From Beijerinckiaceae bacterium (GTDB lineage: Bacteria > Pseudomonadota > Alphaproteobacteria > Rhizobiales > Beijerinckiaceae): a stretch of DNA of 64,000 bases. Below the pieces are notes generated by a model. The model was not told where the DNA came from. It worked only from the letters and a program-made list of their open reading frames with translations, and ran no database searches. Shown here piece by piece: positions 19,987 through 29,301 of the stretch; the first letter of the stretch is position 1, and each line of letters starts with the position of its first letter. The stretch lies in contig CANGBC010000001.1 of assembly GCA_947452005.1 (NCBI GenBank), positions 1 through 64,000 on the forward strand. The letters are read 5' to 3'. Made by a program: the position numbers and the translations under genes.

Positions 19987-21756
19987 ATGACCTCTTCACC
20001 TCAAACTCAACCAGAAAGCCTGCACCCCTCGCCGCAGCGTCGCGATGCGCGCGCGGCCAGCCTCGTGCGCCGCCTCAAGGGCCGCTCGATTGTTCTGGTC
20101 GGCATTATGGGCTCAGGCAAAACGTCCGTTGGCCGACGCCTTGCTGCGCGGCTCGGACTTGATTTCGTCGATGCGGACGCGGCGATTGAAACCGCTGCGC
20201 GCATGACCATTGCCGAAATCTTCAAACGCCATGGCGAAACTTTCTTCCGCGATCGCGAGCATCATGTCATTGCGCGCCTGATCACCGAGGGCCAGAAAGT
20301 TCTGGCGACAGGTGGCGGTGCCTTTATGCGCGAAGATACGCGCCAGAAGATTGGCGAATGTGGCCTGTCGATCTGGCTCAAAGCCGATCACGATGTGCTG
20401 ATGCGCCGTGTGCGCAAGCGCTCCAATCGTCCGTTGCTGCATACGGAAGATCCGGAAGCGACGATGCAGAAGCTGATCGACGATCGCTATCCGGTTTATG
20501 CGCTGGCAGACTACACAATCCATTCGGGCGATGGCCCGCATGATCTGGTGGTCGAACATATTTTGGTGGAATTGGAACGCGCGCTGCCGCCCGACACGGG
20601 TGACCAATTGCACGCGCTCGCCCCCTCCACCATGGCGGCGCCTGCTGCCGTCACCAAAGTGGCGGTGGAATTGGGCGCGCGCCGCTACGACATTCTCATC
20701 GGTCCGCATCTGGTCGAAGACGCCGGGCAATATATTGCCAAACTGTTCCCGGGCTCCGCCTGCACAGTGGTCACCGACCGCAATGTGGCCGAGCGCCACT
20801 TGCCCTCGCTTGAAGCCGGACTCGATGGCGCAGGCATTCGCCACACGCGCTGCATTGTCGAGCCGGGCGAAGGCTCAAAGTCCTACGAGGTCTTCGCGCA
20901 GGTCTGCGATTCCATCATCGAAGCGCGCATGGAGCGCCGCGATCTGGTGATTGCACTGGGCGGTGGTGTGATCGGCGATCTGGCAGGCTTTGCAGCCGCC
21001 AGCGTGCGCCGTGGCATGCGCTTCGTGCAAATTCCAACCACGCTGTTGAGCCAGGTGGATTCCTCTGTTGGCGGCAAAACGGGGATCAATTCAAAGCACG
21101 GCAAAAATCTGGTCGGCGCTTTTCATCAGCCTTCCCTCGTTCTCGCCGACACGGGCGCATTGGCTACATTGCCGACGCGTGAATTCCGCGCTGGCTATGC
21201 GGAAGTGGCCAAATATGGATTGATCGACAATCCGGATTTCTTCGGCTGGCTCGAGCAAAACTGGCGCGGCGTTTTTGGGGCTGGCCCTGAACTGGTCCAT
21301 GCCATTGCAACAAGCTGTGCGTCGAAAGCGTCCGTTGTCATTCGTGACGAGACCGAACAAGGCGACCGCGCTTTGCTCAATCTCGGACATACATTCGGCC
21401 ACGCCTTGGAAGCACTCAATCATTTCGATGGCGCCCGCCTTGTACATGGCGAAGCCGTTGCCATTGGCATGGCCTGCGCCTTCCGCTTCTCACACAAGCT
21501 CGGTATCTGCCCGCGTGGCGAGATGGAGCGTGCGATTGGCCATCTGGAGGCTGTCGGCCTGCCAACGAAGATCAAGGCCATTCAGGGCTGGAGCCATGAT
21601 GCGAAAGCCATTCTCGACGCCATGTATCAGGACAAAAAGGTCGAGCGCGGTGCGCTGACATTCATTCTGGTCAAAGGCATTGGCAAAAGCTTCGTCGCCA
21701 AAAATATTCGTGGCGAAGATGTGCTGGCGTTCCTGAAAGACGATCTCGCTCTTTAA
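19987..21756 (+). CDS. aroKB: bifunctional shikimate kinase / 3-dehydroquinate synthase
   Basis: One reading frame of 589 residues joins two enzymes of the shikimate pathway. Residues 30-205 are shikimate kinase, with Walker [10 protein letters not shown] (39-47) and the substrate loop ATGGGAFM. Residues from about 220 to the end are 3-dehydroquinate synthase, with [11 protein letters not shown], the Zn/substrate region [12 protein letters not shown] and GHTFGHALE. The Ala/Pro-rich linker around 205-215 shows no stop or frameshift. The ATG at 19987 has GGAGAGG just upstream; an earlier Met at 19972 lacks this. Separate adjacent genes are the more usual state; fused forms are known in some alphaproteobacteria. 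Confidence 0.95.
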   Translation: MTSSPQTQPESLHPSPQRRDARAASLVRRLKGRSIVLVGIMGSGKTSVGRRLAARLGLDFVDADAAIETAARMTIAEIFKRHGETFFRDREHHVIARLITEGQKVLATGGGAFMREDTRQKIGECGLSIWLKADHDVLMRRVRKRSNRPLLHTEDPEATMQKLIDDRYPVYALADYTIHSGDGPHDLVVEHILVELERALPPDTGDQLHALAPSTMAAPAAVTKVAVELGARRYDILIGPHLVEDAGQYIAKLFPGSACTVVTDRNVAERHLPSLEAGLDGAGIRHTRCIVEPGEGSKSYEVFAQVCDSIIEARMERRDLVIALGGGVIGDLAGFAAASVRRGMRFVQIPTTLLSQVDSSVGGKTGINSKHGKNLVGAFHQPSLVLADTGALATLPTREFRAGYAEVAKYGLIDNPDFFGWLEQNWRGVFGAGPELVHAIATSCASKASVVIRDETEQGDRALLNLGHTFGHALEALNHFDGARLVHGEAVAIGMACAFRFSHKLGICPRGEMERAIGHLEAVGLPTKIKAIQGWSHDAKAILDAMYQDKKVERGALTFILVKGIGKSFVAKNIRGEDVLAFLKDDLAL

Positions 21757-23522
21757 GCGCTCTGTGGTGCGCCATCAGCCATGAATTGCGCACGCGCGAG
21801 TTCGGCAAAGCGTCCGCCTTGCGCGACCAGCTCGTCAAATGTGCCGCTTTCGACAATGCGGCCGGAATCAAACACCAGAATGCGCGTGGCATTGCGCACG
21901 GTGGCGAGCCTGTGCGCGATCACAAAAGTCGTGCGCCCGCGGGTTGCGGCATCAAGCGCCTTTTGCAATTGCCGCTCTGTGGTGGCGTCCAGCGCGCTGG
22001 TGGCTTCATCAAAAATCATGATCGGCGGATCTTTAAGCAATGCGCGTGCAATCGACAGACGCTGACGCTCGCCGCCTGACAAGGAACGCCCGCGCTCGCC
22101 CACCATCGTGTCGAGCCCGTCGCTTTGATGGGAGACAAAATCAGTCGCTTGCGCGCGCTCCAGCGCGATGGCCACTTCGTCAGCATCCGCATCCGGCTTG
22201 CCGACGCGCAGATTTTCTTCAATGGAGCGGGCAAAGAGCATCGGCTCCTGAAAGACGACGCCAATGTTTCGACGCAGCGAGACCAGCGTCATGTCGCGAA
22301 TGTCGATGCCATCAATTTTCACCGCGCCATGCTGGGGATCGAAAACACGATGCAACAGGCTGAGCGTTGTGGATTTGCCCGATCCGGTCGAGCCCACCAG
22401 CGCGATGGTTTCACCAGGTTCGACAGCGAAAGACACATCCGACACTGCTGTGCGGCGTCCATCATAGCTGAAGGTGACCGTCTCGAATGTCACGCGCCCA
22501 CGCAATTTGCCGACATCCTGCGCACCGGGGCGGTCTTGCACACCGGGCGTTGTATCGAGCACATCAAAAAATTCGTTGAGTTTGGGGATCAGCAGAAACG
22601 TCCAATTCGCAAAACCAACGATCTGCTCGAGCCGCCCGATCAGCATTGTGGCAAAGCTCATAAACATGACGATCTCGCCGATCGTGGCAAGCCCACGCAA
22701 ATGCAGCCAGGTGCCAAGCAGAAAAATGCCAACCAAGGTCAGCGTGGCCGACGCGCGCGTGGCCACTGCTGCCAGCGCCCACCACGACAGGACAGGCAGT
22801 TGTGCATTCAAAACGTCGGAAATGATCTCACGCATGGCACGCGTTTCTGATTCCACGCGCGTGAAGGATTGAATGACTGGCACATTGCCCAGCGCATCTG
22901 ACGCACGCTCGGCGAGATCTGTGTTGTAACGCTCAACACGGCGTTGCATGCCCTCGGTGCGGCGCAAGACAATAGTCGTCAGAATGCCGAAAAAGAAAAC
23001 GAGCAGGATCAACAAGCCCGCCAAACGCCAGTTCAAAAACAGCGACAGCGGCAGCATGACAAACAGCGCCAAAATGGAGGCGCAATTTTCGCGGAAGAAT
23101 GACAACCAGATTGACGCCATGCCAGCGGCACCATCGAGCATGCCTTTCAGCAAGCGACCTGAATGGCTGGCTGTGTGAAAGCTCAACGGCAGATGCAGCA
23201 CATGTTCGAAATAGGCACCCATGACCGCGAGGCGACGGCGATGCGAGAGCCGATCAGAATGGAGCGCGACGAGTGCGGCGGCGCCAATGGTGAACAGACC
23301 AAACCCCACCCAAGCGGCAATCAGGGGGCCGAGCGTCTCCCATTGCAGCGGCACATCGGCTTTCTGCGCTTCCGCCAGCTTGTCGATGATTCGGCCAAAC
23401 AAAACCGGCTCAGCAAATTGCGCCGCCGCCAGCGCCAGATTGGCCAGCACGAGAACCATAGCGAGACGGTATTCGCTGCCGAGCTCCTTCAGCACGCGCA
23501 CATAAGTCCGGACGAAATTCAT
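21753..23522 (-). CDS. ndvA: ABC exporter, fused permease-ATPase, NdvA/ChvA-like glucan exporter
   Basis: The 589-residue half-transporter has a six-span membrane domain (about residues 20-320) and an ATPase domain with Walker [10 protein letters not shown], signature LSGGERQR, Walker [13 protein letters not shown] and the switch His in VIAHRL. The N-terminus [20 protein letters not shown] and the [13 protein letters not shown] stretch resemble NdvA/ChvA, which export cyclic beta-1,2-glucan. No glucan synthase gene is near, so the substrate remains an inference. AAGG precedes the ATG at 23522; the open frame to 23588 is rejected. Its stop codon overlaps the convergent aroKB stop. Confidence 0.8.
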   Translation of the reverse strand: MNFVRTYVRVLKELGSEYRLAMVLVLANLALAAAQFAEPVLFGRIIDKLAEAQKADVPLQWETLGPLIAAWVGFGLFTIGAAALVALHSDRLSHRRRLAVMGAYFEHVLHLPLSFHTASHSGRLLKGMLDGAAGMASIWLSFFRENCASILALFVMLPLSLFLNWRLAGLLILLVFFFGILTTIVLRRTEGMQRRVERYNTDLAERASDALGNVPVIQSFTRVESETRAMREIISDVLNAQLPVLSWWALAAVATRASATLTLVGIFLLGTWLHLRGLATIGEIVMFMSFATMLIGRLEQIVGFANWTFLLIPKLNEFFDVLDTTPGVQDRPGAQDVGKLRGRVTFETVTFSYDGRRTAVSDVSFAVEPGETIALVGSTGSGKSTTLSLLHRVFDPQHGAVKIDGIDIRDMTLVSLRRNIGVVFQEPMLFARSIEENLRVGKPDADADEVAIALERAQATDFVSHQSDGLDTMVGERGRSLSGGERQRLSIARALLKDPPIMIFDEATSALDATTERQLQKALDAATRGRTTFVIAHRLATVRNATRILVFDSGRIVESGTFDELVAQGGRFAELARAQFMADGAPQSA

Positions 23523-23706
23523 GATCGCCTTGCAAAAGGATGTCGACGCCTGCCTGCCGATATAGGGGAGCCAGCGACCCTTGGCCAATCGCGGTTGCGA
23601 GAGGCCCCCTCAAATGTTCATGACGCAGTTGCGAAAAACGCTTGGTCCCGCGACGCTCTCCCTTTAGTTTTGGGAGGAGTTCCCCAGCGGAGGCGCGTTC
23701 GCCACC

Positions 23707-24411
23707 ATGAGCACAAAAGTTTATTCCCATGCGACCACCGCCCTCGCCGGGCTTTTGAAAGATGGCATGACGGTCATGTCGGGGGGCTTTGGCCTCTGCG
23801 GCATTCCCGAAAGCCTCATTCTGGCGATCCGCGAATCGGGGGTGAAGAACCTCACCGTCATTTCCAACAATGCGGGCGTCGACGGCATTGGCCTTGGCAT
23901 CCTGCTTGAGACCAAGCAGATCAAGAAGATGGTCTCGTCTTATGTGGGCGAGAACAAGCTCTTCGCGCAGCAATTTCTGGGCGGCGAGCTGGAGCTTGAA
24001 TTCAATCCTCAGGGCACATTGGCTGAGCGCATTCGCGCAGGCGGCGCTGGCATTCCGGCCTTTTTCACCAAGACGGGTGTCGGCACGATCATCGCCGAGG
24101 GCAAAGAGCTGAAGGAATTTGACGGCGAGACCTATGTGATGGAGCGCGGCCTGCGCGCTGATCTGGCCATTGTCCACGCCTGGAAGGGCGATACAGAAGG
24201 CAATCTCGTCTATCGGAAAACGGCTCGGAATTTCAATCCGATGATGGCAACCGCCGGCAAGGTGACGGTGGCGCAGGTCGAGCATTTGGTCGAGCCGGGC
24301 ACGATTGACCCTGACCATATCATCACGCCGGGCATTTTTGTTCAGCGCATCATCCATGTGCCCGGTGCGGAAAAGCGCATCGAACAGCGCACGACGCGCA
24401 AGCGCGCCTGA
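23707..24411 (+). CDS. scoA: 3-oxoacid CoA-transferase subunit A
   Basis: ScoA and ScoB form succinyl-CoA:3-ketoacid CoA transferase, which activates acetoacetate during ketone-body or polyhydroxybutyrate breakdown. The 234-residue product has the family start [20 protein letters not shown], the glycine-rich [11 protein letters not shown] (about 25-35) and the [16 protein letters not shown] segment (about 113-128). It is divergent from ndvA. scoB follows after 13 bases. Confidence 0.94.
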   Translation: MSTKVYSHATTALAGLLKDGMTVMSGGFGLCGIPESLILAIRESGVKNLTVISNNAGVDGIGLGILLETKQIKKMVSSYVGENKLFAQQFLGGELELEFNPQGTLAERIRAGGAGIPAFFTKTGVGTIIAEGKELKEFDGETYVMERGLRADLAIVHAWKGDTEGNLVYRKTARNFNPMMATAGKVTVAQVEHLVEPGTIDPDHIITPGIFVQRIIHVPGAEKRIEQRTTRKRA

Positions 24412-24424
24412 GAGGAGACCTTTT

Positions 24425-25075
24425 ATGGCATGGACCCGCGATGAAATGGCCGCGCGCGCCGCAAAGGAATTGCGTGACGGTTATTATGTGAACCTCGGTA
24501 TCGGCATTCCGACCCTCGTCTCCAATTACATCCCCCACGGCATGACCGTGCAGCTGCAAAGCGAAAACGGCATGCTGGGCATGGGGCCCTTCCCCTATGA
24601 GGGCGAGGAAGATGCCGACCTGATCAATGCCGGGAAGCAGACGATCACCGAATTGCCGACCACCAGCTATTTCTCGTCAGCCGATTCCTTCGCCATGATT
24701 CGCGGCGGCCATATCGACCTGTCGATCCTGGGAGCCATGGAAGTGGCGGAGAATGGCGATCTGGCCAATTGGATGATCCCAGGCAAAATGGTCAAGGGTA
24801 TGGGCGGCGCCATGGATCTGGTGGCGGGCGTCAAGAAAGTCGTCGTGGTCATGGAACATGTCGCCAAGGACAGCCCCAAGCTGCTCAAGCACTGCAGCCT
24901 GCCGCTTACGGGCTCGGGCGTGGTCGATATGGTCATCACCGATCTGGCCGTCTTCACCATCGACAAGGCTGGCAAGAGCGGCATGACCTTGATCGAACTG
25001 GCGCCGGGCGTGACGCTGGACGAGGTGAAAGCCAAGACTGAAGCCAGCTATACGGTCGCGGCCGGGTTGCACTAG
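24425..25075 (+). CDS. scoB: 3-oxoacid CoA-transferase subunit B
   Basis: The 216-residue beta subunit carries the catalytic glutamate in [10 protein letters not shown] (Glu47), which forms the covalent CoA thioester. The N-terminal [10 protein letters not shown] motif and the [14 protein letters not shown] stretch are typical. GAGAGGAG lies before the ATG at 24425; the longer frame that runs back into scoA is rejected. The gene ends just before a strong terminator, so scoAB is a complete two-gene operon. Confidence 0.95.
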   Translation: MAWTRDEMAARAAKELRDGYYVNLGIGIPTLVSNYIPHGMTVQLQSENGMLGMGPFPYEGEEDADLINAGKQTITELPTTSYFSSADSFAMIRGGHIDLSILGAMEVAENGDLANWMIPGKMVKGMGGAMDLVAGVKKVVVVMEHVAKDSPKLLKHCSLPLTGSGVVDMVITDLAVFTIDKAGKSGMTLIELAPGVTLDEVKAKTEASYTVAAGLH

Positions 25076-25104
25076 GCACTGGTATAATTTCACATGTTGG
25101 TGAG

Positions 25105-25131
25105 CGGCTCGGGGCAACCCGGGCCGTTTTT
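25105..25131 (+). terminator. rho-independent terminator of scoAB
   Basis: A 9-bp stem (25105-25113 with 25118-25126, one G-T wobble) is closed by the stable GNRA-type tetraloop GCAA (25114-25117) and followed by five Ts. Confidence 0.9.
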
Positions 25132-25175
25132 GTTGTGCAGCGCAGCATTTTCTTCAAAAGGACTGCAGCAAAATG

Positions 25176-25192
25176 ATTGTGCGATGCACAAT
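25176..25192. promoter_or_regulatory. perfect 7-3-7 palindrome, candidate operator
   Basis: ATTGTGC and GCACAAT are exact inverted copies separated by GAT. The element lies in an AT-rich stretch about 110 bases upstream of the candidate tctAB promoter. It has the shape of a dimeric repressor or activator site; the protein that binds it is not evident. Confidence 0.5.
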
Positions 25193-25283
25193 AAAACGTT
25201 CATCCGCCCAGCGTTTTTGCGCGGTAAATTATTGATAATAAAAACTTTAATGTTCTAGGGCGGCAAAAATGCTGCACCTTTTG

Positions 25284-25311
25284 TTGCACCTGTGTTGCGC
25301 TGCAATATATT
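25284..25311 (+). promoter_or_regulatory. candidate sigma70 promoter of tctAB
   Basis: TTGCAC (25284-25289) and TATATT (25306-25311) are 16 bases apart. The region overlaps several TGCTGCA/GTTGCA/CTGCAA-like units between 25270 and 25305, which could be binding sites of a regulator with TGC half-sites. The start codon of tctAB lies about 280 bases downstream, implying a long leader. This promoter, the palindrome, and the short ORF and hairpin below are all I can identify in the 457-base gap from 25132 to 25588. Confidence 0.5.
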
Positions 25312-25430
25312 AGGGCAGGATGGCACCACGCTGCCCCAGAGACGGACCTGATTGAGACGAAACTTTGGCGGACTACGACTTTCGTTCAAAAAAAGCCTGT
25401 GATTATATCCCAGTCAAAGAAGAGGGAGGC

Positions 25431-25508
25431 ATGTATCGCCATTCCTCCGTGGAGGGAACGCAAGGCACTCGGGCGCGGCAAGCGACCCCGAGCTTTTCTG
25501 GCCCTTGA
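25431..25508 (+). CDS. candidate 25-residue leader peptide upstream of tctAB
   Basis: An ATG with a strong ribosome site (AGAGGGAGG, four bases away) opens a 25-codon frame starting MYRHSSVEGTQG and ending in TGA at 25506-25508. It resembles no known protein. Its second half overlaps a hairpin at 25468-25492, so it may be a leader whose translation influences read-through into tctAB. The strength of the ribosome site is the main argument that it is translated. Confidence 0.35.
   Translation: MYRHSSVEGTQGTRARQATPSFSGP
25468..25497 (+). terminator. attenuator-like hairpin in the tctAB leader
   Basis: CTCGGGCGC (25468-25476) can pair with GCG plus CCCGAG (25482-25484 and 25487-25492) around a GGCAA loop with a 2-base bulge. 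It is followed by C and four Ts. The short T-run makes it a weak or conditional terminator. Confidence 0.35.
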
Positions 25509-25588
25509 TTCATGACTTCCGGCACCGCCCGCCGGCTTCCTCGGACGTGAAGTCCCAAAAAGCTATTTGATTTCGAGAGGTTACCAAG

Positions 25589-27667
25589 ATGGACGTCTCT
25601 ATGCTCGACAGCGCCGCCAAGGCGTTTGTGATGCTGATGGACCCGTTCCGTATGTCGCTGCTCTTTCTTGGCGTCATCATGGGTCTCGTGCTTGGCATTC
25701 TGCCTGGCATTGGTGGTCTTGCGGGCACAGCCCTGCTGCTGCCTTTTACCTTCAACATGGACCCCTATGCGGCCATGGCCCTGCTCTTGGGGCTAGGTGC
25801 CACGACGGCCACGGGTGACCCCATTCCGGCCATTCTCTTCGGTGTGCCCGGAGGGGCTGGCTCTGCCGCGACCGTCTTGGACGGCCTCCCCATGGCCAAG
25901 CGTGGCGAAGCGTCTCGCGCGCTCTCGGCGGCTTACATGTCCTCCATGATGGGTGGCATTTTCGGTGCCGCTTTGATGGCCGTGCTCCTGCCGGTCCTGC
26001 GACCCGCCATGCTCTACATAGGATCACCTGAGCTCCTCGCCTTTGCGGTTCTAGGTATCTCTATGGTGGCCGTGCTCTCTGGCAGCGCTCCGCTGCGTGG
26101 ACTGGCGGCCGGTTGTATTGGCCTCATGATCTCCATGGTCGGCTCCGACCCTCAGACGGGCACCCTGCGCTGGACGCTGGACAGCCTCTATCTGTGGGAA
26201 GGCGCGCCGCTCGTCCCGATCGTGCTGGGACTCTTTGCTCTGCCGGAATTGGCTGACCTTGCCATTTCGCGCCAGTCGATTGCGCCGGGCTCCAAACAGC
26301 TGGCCACATCGACGGCGGGCATGGTGCAGGGCGCGCGGGACTGCTTCAAACATTGGTGGCTCGTTCTGCGCTGCTCGTGGTTGGGGGCAACGCTTGGCGC
26401 AATCCCGGGTCTGTCGGGCGCGATCGTCGACTGGCTCGCTTACGGCCATGCGCTCAAGACTGAAAAGGGCGCAGCCCTCACCTTCGGCAAAGGCGACGTG
26501 CGCGGCGTCATTGCCTCGGAAAGCGCCAATAATGCGAAGGAGGGTGGCGCGCTCATCCCCACCATCGCATTCGGCGTTCCCGGTTCGGCTGGCATGGCCA
26601 TCCTGCTCGGGGCCTTTCTCATCCATGGCCTAGTGCCTGGACCTGACATGCTGACGAAGAACCTCGATGTCACTTACGCGATGGTCTGGTCAGTGGCGCT
26701 CGCCAACGTGCTGGGTGCTGGTCTCTGCTACGTGTTCAGTGCGCAATTCGCGCGTCTGGCAACGCTCCGCTACACGCTCATCCTGCCGGCGACTTTGTCG
26801 ATCATCTACATCGGCGCTTTCCAGGGTTCGCGTAACTGGGGTGACCTCTACACGCTTCTGGCTTTCGGTCTCTTGGGCTGGGCGATGAAGATGCTGAAGT
26901 GGCCGCGTCCGCCGCTGCTCTTGGGCTGCGTGCTCGGTGAAGTGGTGGAACGCTATCTGTTCATCTCGATCCAGCGCTATGGCATTGAATGGTTTTCGCG
27001 TCCGCTCGTGATGATCATCTTTGCTTTCGCCTTCTTTGGTCTGCTGCGCCCGCTTCTGCAGGACATCAAGATCCATGGTGGCTTGCGCAACATGCTGACG
27101 GGCTTCCATCTGAAGCCTAACTGGAAGGCGGATCAGCTGTTCTATGTCTTCTTGTTCGCGGTTCTCGGTTACATGATGACCGAAGCTTCGACCTGGAACA
27201 TGCATGCCAAAATCGTCCCGATGATCGTTGGTTCGGTGGCTGGTGTTGTTCTCGCGATCTCGCTGTTCAACTATCTCTTCCGCAAGCCGGAAGCGGCAGG
27301 TGATGTCGGCATGGCAGGCAAGGTCACCGAAGAAATCGAGCAGAAGATCCATATGGATCTCGAGGCCACCACAGACCACCTCGACACGTGGACGATCATG
27401 CGGCGCGCGGCCATGTTCTTTGGTTGGCTCGTGGCCTTCATGGGCTCGATGGCAACCATTGGTCTGATCCCGACGGTGCCAATCTTCGTGGTCGCCTTCA
27501 TGCGCCTCGAAGAAACCAAGGAGCGCTGGTCACTGGTCATTCCGCAGGCGGTTCTGCTGACGATCTTTGTCTATGTGCTGTTTGATCAGCTGCTGACCAT
27601 TCCGTGGCCGCAGACCTTGCTCGGCGGATGGTTCCCGGCGCTGAAGGGTGTCATCCCCTCGGTGTAA
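25589..27667 (+). CDS. tripartite tricarboxylate transporter permease, TctA-TctB fusion
   Basis: The 692-residue product joins two membrane proteins. Residues 1 to about 500 form the large permease TctA, with GILPGIGGLAGTALLLPFTF near 31-50, GATTATGDPIPAILFGVPGGAG near 70-92 and a second copy-like ESANNAKEGGALIPTIAFGVPG near 311-332. The last ~190 residues (from LKPNWKADQLFYVFLFAVLG) look like the four-span TctB subunit. A conventional system has separate genes plus a TctC binding protein; here no binding-protein gene is adjacent, although two lie 19 kb upstream and 2 kb downstream. GAGAGG precedes the ATG. Confidence 0.88.
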   Translation: MDVSMLDSAAKAFVMLMDPFRMSLLFLGVIMGLVLGILPGIGGLAGTALLLPFTFNMDPYAAMALLLGLGATTATGDPIPAILFGVPGGAGSAATVLDGLPMAKRGEASRALSAAYMSSMMGGIFGAALMAVLLPVLRPAMLYIGSPELLAFAVLGISMVAVLSGSAPLRGLAAGCIGLMISMVGSDPQTGTLRWTLDSLYLWEGAPLVPIVLGLFALPELADLAISRQSIAPGSKQLATSTAGMVQGARDCFKHWWLVLRCSWLGATLGAIPGLSGAIVDWLAYGHALKTEKGAALTFGKGDVRGVIASESANNAKEGGALIPTIAFGVPGSAGMAILLGAFLIHGLVPGPDMLTKNLDVTYAMVWSVALANVLGAGLCYVFSAQFARLATLRYTLILPATLSIIYIGAFQGSRNWGDLYTLLAFGLLGWAMKMLKWPRPPLLLGCVLGEVVERYLFISIQRYGIEWFSRPLVMIIFAFAFFGLLRPLLQDIKIHGGLRNMLTGFHLKPNWKADQLFYVFLFAVLGYMMTEASTWNMHAKIVPMIVGSVAGVVLAISLFNYLFRKPEAAGDVGMAGKVTEEIEQKIHMDLEATTDHLDTWTIMRRAAMFFGWLVAFMGSMATIGLIPTVPIFVVAFMRLEETKERWSLVIPQAVLLTIFVYVLFDQLLTIPWPQTLLGGWFPALKGVIPSV

Positions 27668-27689
27668 GATCCGCGACAATGCAAAGAGA

Positions 27690-27719
27690 ATGGTCGGGCT
27701 TTTGCCCGGCCATTTTTTT
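27690..27719 (+). terminator. rho-independent terminator of tctAB
   Basis: A 10-bp stem (27690-27699 with 27704-27713, one wobble pair) with a T4 loop is followed by a run of Ts. It sits just before the convergent nuclease gene. Confidence 0.92.
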
Positions 27720-27724
27720 ATGTC

Positions 27725-28462
27725 TCAGCCAATTTCAAGATCAACGACCAAGGGCAGATGATCCGACGCCACACGCGTAATCGTGTCGCGGATCACTTCG
27801 ACTCGTTTCACACGGATCGGGCCGCGCGTGAACATGTGATCAATGCGCAGAACCGGAAAGCCGGATGGAAAGGTGGGCTGCGTACGCCCCATGCCTGGTG
27901 CGCGCTGCACATCCTGCAAATGTTTTGTTAGACGATGATAGACGCGCGAACGCGGGACAAGATTGAAATCGCCCAGCAGAATGGTGGCACCTTCACAGGC
28001 CGCAGCCCCCAGCCAATCTGGTCCCATCAGACAATCCGTCTGTAAGCGTCGCTCGCGCGCGATCAAGGACAGATGCGTGTTGATGATATTGAGCGGCGCG
28101 CCATCAAGATCAATCTGTGCCCAGAGCGCGCCGCGCGGTTCAAGGGTGCGAAAGCCGGGGCGTCCTGGCAAGCGATCTGAATGGATGAGACGCGATGGCC
28201 ATTCGGTGAGGATGGCATCGCCATATTGCTCTTCCAAAACGCGCAGATTGTTATGGAAATGCGATGTCATGCCGAGCGCCCGGGCAATGTCTTCGGCCTG
28301 ATCAACATGCCCCGTGCGCTTGCGCATCACATCGACTTCTTGCAGGGCGACAATGTCAGGCTTGGCTGCAGCGATCACCTCTGCAATGCGGCGCGGCGAT
28401 ATCTGCCCGTCGATGCCAAGGCAGCGATGCACATTCCACGTGAGCAAGCGAAAGGTGCGCAC
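27725..28462 (-). CDS. endonuclease/exonuclease/phosphatase (EEP) family protein
   Basis: The C-terminal 240 residues form an EEP-fold metal-dependent hydrolase: LTWNVHRCLG, the catalytic Glu in VALQEVDV, INTHLSL, the metal site GDFN and the final SDHLPLVVD. Members cut nucleic acids or phosphoesters, and this subgroup has no known substrate. The start is uncertain. I place it at a GTG (28462) just before the conserved domain, with GGGAAA upstream, because the longer frame to 28648 would run antisense through the proline-rich gene at 28588. Confidence 0.8.
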   Translation of the reverse strand: MRTFRLLTWNVHRCLGIDGQISPRRIAEVIAAAKPDIVALQEVDVMRKRTGHVDQAEDIARALGMTSHFHNNLRVLEEQYGDAILTEWPSRLIHSDRLPGRPGFRTLEPRGALWAQIDLDGAPLNIINTHLSLIARERRLQTDCLMGPDWLGAAACEGATILLGDFNLVPRSRVYHRLTKHLQDVQRAPGMGRTQPTFPSGFPVLRIDHMFTRGPIRVKRVEVIRDTITRVASDHLPLVVDLEIG

Positions 28463-28587
28463 GACATGATTTCCCAAAGCGACAGGCGCAGCATTCCGCT
28501 CTTGTTCGCCTGTCCGCAAGGCCCGGGCCGCCAATTCACAGGAACCGTGCGCACAAGCGCCCGTTAACGCGCAACAGGAGATAACCC

Positions 28588-28773
28588 ATGTCCAATGTGC
28601 CGCGCCCGCCCGGGCCCGCACCCGATGAGGTGCCAACACCCCAGCCACCCGATGTGGAGCCGCCCGAGCCCATCACCGATCCCGGCCAGCCCGTCCCTGT
28701 TGGCATTCCACCCGTGGAGCCACCAACCATTCCACCCGGACCGCCCGAGCCCGAAATCCCGGCGACCATATAA
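28588..28773 (+). CDS. 61-residue proline-rich microprotein
   Basis: About 45 percent of residues are proline, and the rest are mostly Glu, Asp, Val, Ile, Gly and Thr (for example PRPPGPAPDEVPTPQPPD near the start). There is no signal peptide or membrane segment, so it is probably cytoplasmic and unfolded. The ATG has an excellent ribosome site (CAGGAGA, seven bases away). Similar short PP-rich, acidic hypothetical proteins exist in many proteobacteria, with no assigned role. It is divergent from the EEP gene. Confidence 0.65.
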   Translation: MSNVPRPPGPAPDEVPTPQPPDVEPPEPITDPGQPVPVGIPPVEPPTIPPGPPEPEIPATI

Positions 28774-28808
28774 AAAGGGCGCCGCCCGTGAAGGCCGCGC
28801 CCTTAAAA
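28772..28808 (-). terminator. rho-independent terminator of the SWIB gene
   Basis: AAGGGCG (28775-28781) pairs with CGCCCTT (28798-28804) around a partly structured loop. Read on the minus strand the hairpin is followed by TTTTTA. It overlaps the 3' end of the proline-rich gene on the other strand. Confidence 0.7.
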
Positions 28809-28826
28809 AATGAGAGGCTTAAAGCC

Positions 28827-29102
28827 TTAGATGTTCTTGAGATGCTGAGCGAGATACTTGTTCATCTCGAACATGGTGACCTGCTTGCGGCCGAACACGG
28901 CTTCCAGCTTGTCGTCGGCCAGGATCTCGCGCTTGTTGGCGGGGTTCTGGAGCGAATTGCCCTTGATGTATTCCCACACCTTGCTGACGACTTCTGAGCG
29001 CGGCAGCGGATCGTTGCCAACAATGGCCGCGAGTTCCTTCGAGGGCTGCAGGGGCTTCATGAAGGCGCCGCCGGCTTTGCCTTCGCTGGGGGTCTTGGCC
29101 AT
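28827..29102 (-). CDS. SWIB/MDM2 domain protein
   Basis: The 91-residue protein has a short basic N-terminus and one SWIB domain from about residue 17 to the end (MKPLQPSKELAAIVG, then SEVVSKVWEYIKGNSLQNP and MFEMNKYLAQHL). SWIB domains are chromatin-associated in eukaryotes; small stand-alone bacterial versions occur in chlamydiae and many proteobacteria and may bind DNA or DNA-associated proteins. The ATG at 29102 has GGAG eight bases upstream. The gene is a single unit ended by the terminator at 28772. Confidence 0.9.
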   Translation of the reverse strand: MAKTPSEGKAGGAFMKPLQPSKELAAIVGNDPLPRSEVVSKVWEYIKGNSLQNPANKREILADDKLEAVFGRKQVTMFEMNKYLAQHLKNI

Positions 29103-29232
29103 GAGGAGTTCTCCGTCAATTAATTGGGTTTGGCATGTCGTCCGGCCCGGGAACGGGGGACGAGCGACGCTTGTTCCGGATTTGCACCTTTTCCGGGGCT
29201 GATGCAACGCACAACCGCCGTGAGGGCCAATC

Positions 29233-29282
29233 GGCGGGGGAGAACTGTGCTTCCCCCGCCAGAGGCGCCCGAAACCGGGCGG
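29233..29282. other. two adjacent GC hairpins downstream of a binding-protein gene
   Basis: GGCGGGGG (29233-29240) pairs with CCCCCGCC (29253-29260), and CGCCCG (29266-29271) pairs with CGGGCG (29276-29281 region). They lie between the SWIB gene and the 3' end of the binding-protein gene at 29302. No T-run follows on the minus strand, so they may protect an mRNA 3' end rather than stop transcription by themselves. Confidence 0.5.
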
Positions 29283-29301
29283 TTTTGTCTCAGAGCCGGC
29301 C

